NCBI GenBank assembly: GCA_900318085.1 | Contig: ONJF01000018.1 | Location: forward strand, 1 to 62,551 | Direction of reading: 5' to 3' | DNA length: 62,551 nt | Origin: an uncultured Bacteroidales bacterium | Lineage (GTDB): Bacteria; Bacteroidota; Bacteroidia; Bacteroidales; F082 | In this document: positions 57,018-62,551 of the stretch, piece after piece | Layout of the letters: every line of letters starts with the position of its first letter | Position numbering within the stretch: the stretch's first letter is position 1 | Notes under the pieces: generated by a model | What the model saw: only the letters and a program-made list of their open reading frames with translations | What the model was told of the DNA's origin: nothing | Database searches by the model: none | Position numbers and translations under genes: made by a program

Positions 57018-57569
57018 ATGGTAAGATTATTTATGATTGGACTTATGATGGTAGTTCTGTCACTCACTGCATCACAGGCGTTTTCCCAAGGCAAGGCTAA
57101 GACGATCAAGCAAGGGTCTGTTTATATCGGTAATGTGACTAGACCTCAACAAATAGCCGCTTATGGGACTCCAGCTTGGTTGTTTTCAACCATGTCTGTT
57201 AGTTTCATTGAAGGCCGGTGCGCATTGTCTTTTAACAGGTGCGCCTATTCAATAAATTTGTACACAGGTGGTCTGGGTAACGCCATGTATTCTGATAATA
57301 CTGAAGCTAGGTTAATGGCGTGTCTTGTGAAAGATGGGAAGGTCTATCTTTGGGATCCGGCTGAGGGGCAGCCAAAAAATGAGGCAGGATATCTTATGAT
57401 ATTCAAAATCAACGATGATGAATCCTTGACATTGACAAAAACCTCGATAGACGGGTTGGATTTGGGCAAGTTTGTTTACATGTCTGATTACAATAAAATG
57501 AAAAAAATGGGCGATGCTGAATTACAACAAGTCGAGGTAGTCGCATTGACCAAATTGTTGAAGAATTGA
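57018..57569 (+). CDS. secreted hypothetical protein
   Basis: 183-aa protein with a signal peptide (MVRLFMIGLMMVVLSLTASQAFSQ). The mature part is beta-rich (SVYIGNVTRPQQIAAYGT ... GKVYLWDPAEGQPK). No family recognised. Ten bases upstream an ATG followed by eight A opens another frame; with seven A the two would join as MKKMVRLF..., which would be a more usual signal-peptide start. As it stands, ATG 57018 is used. It is AT-richer than the core genes and lies at the start of the island. Confidence 0.65.
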   Translation: MVRLFMIGLMMVVLSLTASQAFSQGKAKTIKQGSVYIGNVTRPQQIAAYGTPAWLFSTMSVSFIEGRCALSFNRCAYSINLYTGGLGNAMYSDNTEARLMACLVKDGKVYLWDPAEGQPKNEAGYLMIFKINDDESLTLTKTSIDGLDLGKFVYMSDYNKMKKMGDAELQQVEVVALTKLLKN

Positions 57570-57675
57570 ATCAATACTAAAGCTCCTGATAATAGCCTAA
57601 AGTGAGCTGACGAAACGGCAATGAATAATCCGACAAAAAAATATCGACGAACTGAGCATTAGTCTGAAAAATGAC
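57570..57675. other. gap without gene
   Basis: About 105 AT-rich bases with no open frame of note. It leads into the promoter box at 57676. Confidence 0.4.
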
Positions 57676-57683
57676 TATATTTG
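57676..57683 (+). promoter_or_regulatory. -7 box TATATTTG before the structured RNA region
   Basis: The box is followed after 5 bases by the first stem of the folded region. Confidence 0.6.
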
Positions 57684-57688
57684 CAGCG

Positions 57689-57960
57689 AGTTGGGGGAGA
57701 AATCCCGACTCGGCAAGGAAGGCATTCTAAGTTCCAAGCAGTGAAATCGCCAATACACACGGGGAACGAAGACTAATGCTCACCTTTCGTTTTGAAGTCA
57801 ATAGGTGTGACAACGCCGACTTGATAAAAAGCGAGCGTGGGAATTTGTTTCTTCGGTTCATTCCGTGAAAGGTGTTTGGCGATACCTACTGCTTAATGGA
57901 CAGACAGAATCGAGTCTCACGCTTTTCTTGTGCTTTTATCAATAGTAAAATGTCTGTCTT
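57689..57960 (+). ncRNA. candidate structured RNA or long leader
   Basis: A ~270-base non-coding stretch between a promoter box and the small gene at 57994. Visible pairings: GAGTTGGG/TCCCGACTC at the 5' end; GTTCC/GGAAC; CACC/GGTG; GGAAT/ATTCC closed near TTCG; CGCCAA..CACAC with GTGTTTGGCG more than 100 bases later; and GACAGACA/TGTCTGTC near the 3' end. No tmRNA, RNase P, SRP or common riboswitch signature was recognised; a divergent 6S RNA is possible. Confidence 0.4.
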
Positions 57961-57993
57961 GGTGGGACTTGCGGGCGGAAAGAGAGTAGAAAG

Positions 57994-58275
57994 ATGTTTG
58001 ATTATTCCAAATTTCTTGATTTTGTAGAAAACTACAAACAAAACCATCAGGGTGAATCTAAATTTTTGGATTCGTATTGTTCTGCAATTGATGACTATAA
58101 AAAAGCTATTAATCCCAAAGATGAAAAGGAAAAAGAGAATGCAAAAAATATGCTGAAAAATGCCCTGGAAAAGGCAAAAGGATGTCGAGAGATCAATGAT
58201 GCTTTTTCTCATTGGGTCAATCCTGAAGGATTGATTGAAATCATAGAGCAAACTCTACAAAAACAAGAACAATAA
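57994..58275 (+). CDS. small hypothetical cytoplasmic protein
   Basis: 93-aa charged, helical protein (MFDYSKFLDFVENYKQNHQG...) with no signal peptide. It has a Lys/Glu-rich coiled segment (~40-62) and ends EIIEQTLQKQEQ. Family unknown. It follows the structured RNA region by 34 bases and precedes the secreted-protein genes by 69 bases, so it may be the first gene of that unit. Confidence 0.55.
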   Translation: MFDYSKFLDFVENYKQNHQGESKFLDSYCSAIDDYKKAINPKDEKEKENAKNMLKNALEKAKGCREINDAFSHWVNPEGLIEIIEQTLQKQEQ

Positions 58276-58344
58276 GAGAAAATGTGATACCAATAACTAA
58301 TAATGGTATTATTTACGACGAAAAAAGATTGACTCAACAAAAAA

Positions 58345-59283
58345 ATGAAAAAAGTCTTACTTATAATAATATCACTTCTTGTCACAGGCCTTTTGGTCAA
58401 TGCCCAGCAAGCCAAGAAGCCAACTTTAATGATTCTGCCGAGTGATAACTGGTGTACTCAGCGGTATTTCTACACTTCGTATAACAATCACGGCACAGAG
58501 GTTCGAGTAGTAAATTATAAACAGGCGTTTCAAGAAGACATAGAACTTCCGCAAGTTATAAGCAAAATTGGCGGGGTCCTGACCGATATGGGGTATAGCG
58601 TGAAAGATGCCGAACAGGAATTAAAGAATATCGAAGTACGGGAGGCTGAGGATTACGCCACGGTAAGCAGCACAACAAGTGCCGCATTAGAGGAAACGGC
58701 TCTGGATGTCTTGAAGCGTCGAATCAAGTCGGATGTGGTCATTCAGATTTGGTGGCAGACCCATTCCGACAATACGGTTTCTTTTACGATAGAAGCCTTT
58801 GATGCCTATACGAGCAAACGCATTGCCACTTCTACGGGTACTACAAAAAACAAGGACAAAAACATTTCCGTGGCATTGGAAACGGCAGTAAGGAAAAACA
58901 TCAAGGACTTTGACAAGCAATTATGCCGATGGTTTGACGACCAAGTGAAAAACGGGCGGGAAATCGTTCTGACAATTCGTTGCTGGGATAATTGGGAAGG
59001 CTCGTTTGAAACCGAGTATTCGGGTGATGAATTGATAGACTGCATTCAGAATTGGTTGAGGGACAATACTATGCATTCTTGCTTTAACCTTTCCGACATG
59101 ACCGAAACCACGGCGCAGTTTGAGCAGGTTAGAATACCTTTGGAGAAGAACGGGAGAAGCATTGATGCCCGTGATTTTGCAACAGAATTAAGAAAACATT
59201 TGCAGAAGCCGCCTTATAACATCACATCCAAAGTGATGGTCAGAGGATTGGGTGAAGCCATTATCGTATTAGGAGAGAAATAA
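58345..59283 (+). CDS. DUF6175-type secreted protein
   Basis: 312-aa exported protein with a signal peptide (MKKVLLIIISLLVTGLLVNAQ). The mature start KKPTLMILPSDNWCTQRYFYT matches DUF6175, a Bacteroidota family. The following region (DVVIQIWWQTHSDNTVSFTIEAFDAYTSKRIATSTG) has the strand pattern of CsgG/LpoB-like folds that sense or build envelope structures. It stands one base before the next secreted-protein gene. Function unknown. Confidence 0.75.
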   Translation: MKKVLLIIISLLVTGLLVNAQQAKKPTLMILPSDNWCTQRYFYTSYNNHGTEVRVVNYKQAFQEDIELPQVISKIGGVLTDMGYSVKDAEQELKNIEVREAEDYATVSSTTSAALEETALDVLKRRIKSDVVIQIWWQTHSDNTVSFTIEAFDAYTSKRIATSTGTTKNKDKNISVALETAVRKNIKDFDKQLCRWFDDQVKNGREIVLTIRCWDNWEGSFETEYSGDELIDCIQNWLRDNTMHSCFNLSDMTETTAQFEQVRIPLEKNGRSIDARDFATELRKHLQKPPYNITSKVMVRGLGEAIIVLGEK

Positions 59284-59284
59284 A

Positions 59285-60223
59285 ATGAAACACAAGCTAT
59301 TAGTAATCGCACTTTGTTGCTTGAGTTTGAGTTCAATGGCTCAATCAGGTATTTATATTTCGCCATTGGTGGATGAAACAGGCTTGGATTCTAAGTCCGT
59401 CAGCTACCTCGAAAGCAAATTGCAATCTGTCATTAGCGCAAATGGATATTCTGATTTTGATGGGATTACCAGATTCGTTTTGGCGGCAAAGGTCATCGAA
59501 ACCCATAAAGATATAACTCCAACCACACCATCAAGAATAAGCGTGGAGTTGGAGGTATATCTCAAAACTGGTGATATTGTGGACAACAAAGTGTATGGCG
59601 GGACCACACTGACCTTGCGAGGAATTGGGAAATCAGAACAAAGCGCATATACCGATGCTTTCAAAAAAATCAAGCCAGGCAATGTTGAGATTCAGACGCT
59701 GTTGAACTCATTTAAGGATGTCATTTCGGATTATTACACCCATCATTGTGATGAAATCACTCGCAAAGCCCAATCAACCGCTCAGTTGGGAAATTATGAT
59801 GAAGCCCTGTTCCAATTGGTTTCGGTTCCCAATGTCTGCCAATCGTGTTCAGACGATTGCTGCGCACAAGCCGTAACCATTTACCGGCAGAAAATTGATG
59901 CGGAAGGAGAGCAACTATTGCGGCAGGCAACGCTGAAATGGCAAACAAGCAAAGACAAGGCTACAGCAATAGCAGTTGCCAACTTGCTGCTCCAGATAGC
60001 CCCTCGTAGTTCGGCATATCCGAAATCCCAACAACTACAAGGCGAAATTGAGCAAAAACTCGATGCCGACGCCCTAAAGGAGTGGCAAATGAAGATGAAG
60101 GAATACGATGACAAACAGCAATTCAAGATGGGAATTTTGGATGCCGTTAAAGCCATTGGCGTGGCATGGGGCGAGCATCAGCCTCAAAGCATTACGAAAA
60201 ATATTGTAAGATTATGGTTCTAA
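59285..60223 (+). CDS. secreted protein, CsgG/LpoB-like N-terminal region
   Basis: 312-aa exported protein with a signal peptide (MKHKLLVIALCCLSLSSMAQ). Residues ~22-140 (GIYISPLVDETGLDSKSVSYLESKLQ, RFVLAAKVIETHKD, SVELEVYLKTGDI) resemble the alpha/beta repeat of CsgG/LpoB-type proteins. The middle has two Cys pairs (CQSCSDDCC) and a helical, TPR-like segment (~160-260). It starts one base after the DUF6175 gene, so the two are co-translated. No family name is assigned. Confidence 0.65.
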   Translation: MKHKLLVIALCCLSLSSMAQSGIYISPLVDETGLDSKSVSYLESKLQSVISANGYSDFDGITRFVLAAKVIETHKDITPTTPSRISVELEVYLKTGDIVDNKVYGGTTLTLRGIGKSEQSAYTDAFKKIKPGNVEIQTLLNSFKDVISDYYTHHCDEITRKAQSTAQLGNYDEALFQLVSVPNVCQSCSDDCCAQAVTIYRQKIDAEGEQLLRQATLKWQTSKDKATAIAVANLLLQIAPRSSAYPKSQQLQGEIEQKLDADALKEWQMKMKEYDDKQQFKMGILDAVKAIGVAWGEHQPQSITKNIVRLWF

Positions 60224-60251
60224 GAAAATTACAAACAAAAAATAAATCACT

Positions 60252-61367
60252 ATGAAGAAAAAAACACTATTGATAGCCCTGCTCGTGTTGCTTTCCGGGC
60301 TGGCTTTTGCCTCCGATGAGGTAAGTATCGTGGTATCATCCGATGGACCTACCAAAGACGAAGCCATCAAAATGGCATTAAGAAGTGCAATCGAACAAAC
60401 GTTTGGAGCCTTTGTGTCATCAAACACTACTGTTCTTGATGACCAGTTAGTAAATGATGAAATCGTTTCATTATCAAGTGGTAATGTTAAGTCATACAAA
60501 ATACTTACTGAAGATATTCTTCCTAACAACCGCTATTTTGTCACTCTCCAGGCTACAATTTGCATGAATAAACTTGTAAGTTATATAAACACTCATACAA
60601 GCGGATCTGCAGTCATGGTCAATATGGAGTCTTTTGACATGAATGTAAGAATGGTGGAAATGAACAGAATAGCAGAGCAAAAGATTGTTGAGAATGTCAT
60701 TACACAAATAGAATTGATGGATAACCTTTTTGATTATAGTTTGGAACTTGAAGATCCTGTGTTGAGAGACGGCGGACCAACTTATGGCGTTTTTTATGTA
60801 ATTAAAGGAGAAATTTTTGCAAAGTGTAATAAAAATACTCAAATTGCGGTGGATTTGTTGATGAACACGATTAAACAAATCAATATGAGCGCAAAAGAGA
60901 TTAAACAGTACGAGAAAATGGGATTGCCAGTTTATAGAGGCTATTCAAGTGGATATGCTGACTGTGCCGAGGATCATTTTATCGGAGAGCCAATTTGTTT
61001 AAGAAACCAATATGACAACTCTTTCTTTAGTCCATACAACACTTATGGCTTTCAAGGAAGACTAGATGGAAGATATTTAATAATTAGTCCGCAGCTCTTC
61101 AATAATAAAATGAAGGAGTTTCAAATTGGCGACAATATTTCAGCCCCATCCAAATTAAGGGTCAGCATTGGAGAATTCTCTACATACATAAAAGGCACTT
61201 TTGGGTACAACGAGAACATATATTTCAAACGTTATTCAATAAAGGGTGTAAAAAAATATGGAATCGGAGATAATATTGCCAAAAGTGAAATAAACATTGT
61301 TATTCCGAAAGAGGAAGCGCAAAAATATAATAGTTTTACTATCCAACCTGTTTCCACGAAAAAATAA
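60252..61367 (+). CDS. secreted protein with FlgT-like N-terminal domain
   Basis: 371-aa exported protein with a signal peptide (MKKKTLLIALLVLLSGLAFA). The first domain, SDGPTKDEAIKMALRSAIEQTFGAFVSS ... YFVTLQATICMNKLVSYI, has the A-x3-ALR-x-AI pattern of FlgT-N/LPP20-type domains found in flagellar T-ring and other outer-membrane accessory proteins. The C-terminal ~200 residues are not recognised. The AT content is clearly higher than in the core genes. It follows the previous gene by 28 bases. Confidence 0.68.
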   Translation: MKKKTLLIALLVLLSGLAFASDEVSIVVSSDGPTKDEAIKMALRSAIEQTFGAFVSSNTTVLDDQLVNDEIVSLSSGNVKSYKILTEDILPNNRYFVTLQATICMNKLVSYINTHTSGSAVMVNMESFDMNVRMVEMNRIAEQKIVENVITQIELMDNLFDYSLELEDPVLRDGGPTYGVFYVIKGEIFAKCNKNTQIAVDLLMNTIKQINMSAKEIKQYEKMGLPVYRGYSSGYADCAEDHFIGEPICLRNQYDNSFFSPYNTYGFQGRLDGRYLIISPQLFNNKMKEFQIGDNISAPSKLRVSIGEFSTYIKGTFGYNENIYFKRYSIKGVKKYGIGDNIAKSEINIVIPKEEAQKYNSFTIQPVSTKK

Positions 61368-61377
61368 ATGTTTAAAC

Positions 61378-61833
61378 ATGAAATCAATTGTAGTAATAAT
61401 ACTATGTGTATTCTTTCAGGTAACCTGCTTTACTCAAAGTTTCAATGGCGATAAAGTTGCCTTTACCAACTATCTTGTCAGGATGTATAAAGCTGCTCCG
61501 TTTGAGGGTATTCGAGTTGTTGAAGATTACGATGATTTACACCTCGTTTCAGTGGTGCTGTTGTCAAAAGAAAAGTATAACAGCGTTTCAGACATGAACA
61601 GGGTGGCCGCAGTAAAAGCATCTTCTCAGGTAGCTCGCTATTTGAATGGCTCTACCATCAATGACGAATTGATAATACGAACAACAGAGGATGCTTCAGG
61701 AGAAACCATCACTGAAATCACTGAGCTTATTCGTGAGAATTCCTACGGCTATTCCAAAGCATTGGAGCAACTTACAAACTTTGAAGATTCAAGCGGAAAT
61801 CAGGTGTTTATTTTTTCAACGAAGATGAAATAG
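61378..61833 (+). CDS. LPP20-like small secreted protein
   Basis: 151-aa exported protein with a signal peptide (MKSIVVIILCVFFQVTCFTQ). The segment DMNRVAAVKASSQVARYLNG followed by TEDASGETITEITELIREN fits the helix-strand order of LPP20-like lipoproteins, but no lipobox cysteine is in place after cleavage. It begins 10 bases after the FlgT-like gene. Start chosen at 61378 for the signal peptide; the open frame begins earlier inside the previous gene. Confidence 0.65.
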   Translation: MKSIVVIILCVFFQVTCFTQSFNGDKVAFTNYLVRMYKAAPFEGIRVVEDYDDLHLVSVVLLSKEKYNSVSDMNRVAAVKASSQVARYLNGSTINDELIIRTTEDASGETITEITELIRENSYGYSKALEQLTNFEDSSGNQVFIFSTKMK

Positions 61834-61844
61834 AAAGAATCAAT

Positions 61845-62150
61845 ATGATGAATAAAGTAGTATTAAAGGAAGCTGAGACAAAATTGGATAATATTATTTT
61901 CCATACAAACAAACTGACTTTGACAGAATGGATGAACGAAGATATTCAATACAATATCAAAGATGCATTATTTCAATTTGTTGAATATGTTCGAAATAAT
62001 AAATTGGATGATAAAGTAGATGATTTAAAGGACTTTGATTGCATTCTCGATTATTGTATTGATGGAAAGATTCGCGATGACAACTTCACTCTTCTAGTGC
62101 TACAAAAGCTTCTTCCAATTATTAAGAAGGATATATCTGCCTATATATGA
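61845..62150 (+). CDS. small hypothetical cytoplasmic protein
   Basis: 101-aa acidic helical protein (MMNKVVLKEAETKLDNIIFH...) without signal peptide. A second Met directly after the first is also possible. The end overlaps the start of the short frame at 62148 (ATGA overlap). No family recognised. It may close the secreted-protein unit. Confidence 0.6.
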   Translation: MMNKVVLKEAETKLDNIIFHTNKLTLTEWMNEDIQYNIKDALFQFVEYVRNNKLDDKVDDLKDFDCILDYCIDGKIRDDNFTLLVLQKLLPIIKKDISAYI

Positions 62151-62231
62151 ACGTCCAAAGCCTCGAAGACTACATCCGAAACGAGGTATATAAGCTTCGC
62201 AGCGATGATGAACTCAAGTTGCGGCGGTAAG
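62148..62231 (+). pseudogene. truncated gene (27 codons) ending at repeat copy B
   Basis: The frame MNVQSLEDYIRNEVYKLRSD... starts with an ATGA overlap with the previous gene, as in a real operon. It stops after 27 codons where similarity to the flank of the long repeat begins, so the rest of the gene seems to be lost. Confidence 0.45.
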
Positions 62232-62240
62232 CCTTTTTCG

Positions 62241-62364
62241 ACACGAATTTCCATAAATGATTCACGAATTGTTCAGAAATTATTTTTGAAAATTCGTGGC
62301 TTATTCCTGATAATTCGTGTTTAAGAAAAATCATCTTTTACTATAATTCACTACATTCCATTGC
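62241..62364 (+). repeat. 124-bp long repeat, copy B
   Basis: Second copy of the repeat at 56586-56709, same length and orientation, with identical last 32 bases. A promoter box and a new gene follow. Confidence 0.85.
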
Positions 62365-62382
62365 GAATCGATAGCGACACTA

Positions 62383-62390
62383 TATCTTTG
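62383..62390 (+). promoter_or_regulatory. -7 box TATCTTTG for the 62416 gene
   Basis: Box 25 bases upstream of the ATG. Confidence 0.6.
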
Positions 62391-62415
62391 CAACCGCTAT
62401 CAAAAACAACGCGCT

Positions 62416-62551
62416 ATGGGATTCTTCATCTTTATTGATTGCCTTATCGGATTGATTATCCTCATCAGGATTCATGCATCGTGGTGGTCTTGGCTCATCT
62501 ATGTCATCAGCGTTTTGGTTTGGATCGTGATTGGGGTTTCGTTTGATGGCG
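62416..62551 (+). CDS. membrane protein, partial at window end
   Basis: The first 45 residues (MGFFIFIDCLIGLIILIRIH...) are strongly hydrophobic with two likely membrane helices (~3-18 and ~24-41). The frame is open to the last base, so the gene continues outside. Family not recognised. Confidence 0.5.
   Translation, partial: MGFFIFIDCLIGLIILIRIHASWWSWLIYVISVLVWIVIGVSFDG

Noticed and set aside
57689-57960. tmRNA or RNase P RNA
   Set aside because: No tag-peptide frame or tRNA-like end with a TTCGA arm and CCA, and no RNase P P4 core. It is left as an unassigned structured RNA candidate.

Overview
The window is chromosomal DNA of an uncultivated-looking member of the Bacteroidales (phylum Bacteroidota). 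Three things support this. Most genes are preceded by the Bacteroidota -7 box TAnnTTTG and lack a Shine-Dalgarno sequence. Several secreted proteins end in type IX secretion (T9SS) sorting domains (1178-3220, 11085-13700, 31588-34589). The family set is typical of the phylum: DUF4290, DUF4293, DUF3078, SecDF fusion, Rho with a long disordered insert, PorE-like OmpA protein, and a PurF-like protein that starts MGGFFGT. No rRNA, CRISPR array, integrase or phage structural gene was seen. There is one tRNA (Lys-TTT) and one small SRP RNA.

Layout. 0-11 kb: ilvE, a T9SS Omp28-type protein, pyrF, prfA, a disturbed spot with a toxin-antitoxin remnant and a duplicated purM 3' end, purM, and a PorE-like OmpA protein. 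11-24 kb: C10 cysteine protease, secDF, an ABC export pair, dnaJ-grpE, murA, DUF4290 and a ParE-type toxin-antitoxin. 24-35 kb: uvrD/pcrA, a DUF4143 ATPase, tRNA-Lys, a TsaC/Sua5 enzyme, a PurF-like enzyme, a 0.58 kb repeat-rich gap, and a large T9SS adhesin-like protein with a frameshift in its signal peptide. 35-48 kb: SRP RNA, mpl, lolA, rho, DUF4293, phosphoesterase, DUF3078, TonB-like, rlmB, DUF4419, a broken REP-associated transposase with its palindromes, and an S9 peptidase lipoprotein. 48-56 kb: FISUMP lipoprotein, Abi/HEPN protein, efp, lpxD, esterase, and DPP III-like M49 peptidase. 56-62.5 kb: an AT-richer accessory segment with gene remnants, a candidate structured RNA and a run of small secreted proteins of FlgT/LPP20/CsgG-like character. 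This segment is bounded by two copies of a 124-bp repeat.

The core genes cover translation (prfA, efp, tRNA, tsaC-like, rlmB), protein folding and export (dnaJ, grpE, secDF, SRP RNA, lolA), envelope building (murA, mpl, lpxD) and nucleotide synthesis (pyrF, purM, PurF-like).

The most unusual signals lie between genes. (1) About twelve intergenic blocks are built from degenerate 7-bp (sometimes 8-bp) tandem units, several with complementary arms. (2) Perfect 28-bp palindromes sit beside and inside a decaying RAYT transposase gene. (3) The prfA promoter and a toxin-antitoxin promoter share an operator-like inverted repeat. (4) The 3' end of purM is duplicated around a 1.3-kb insert. (5) A strongly folded leader or non-coding RNA lies at the head of the secreted-protein cluster. 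Functions were assigned by reading the sequence only; no database search was run.
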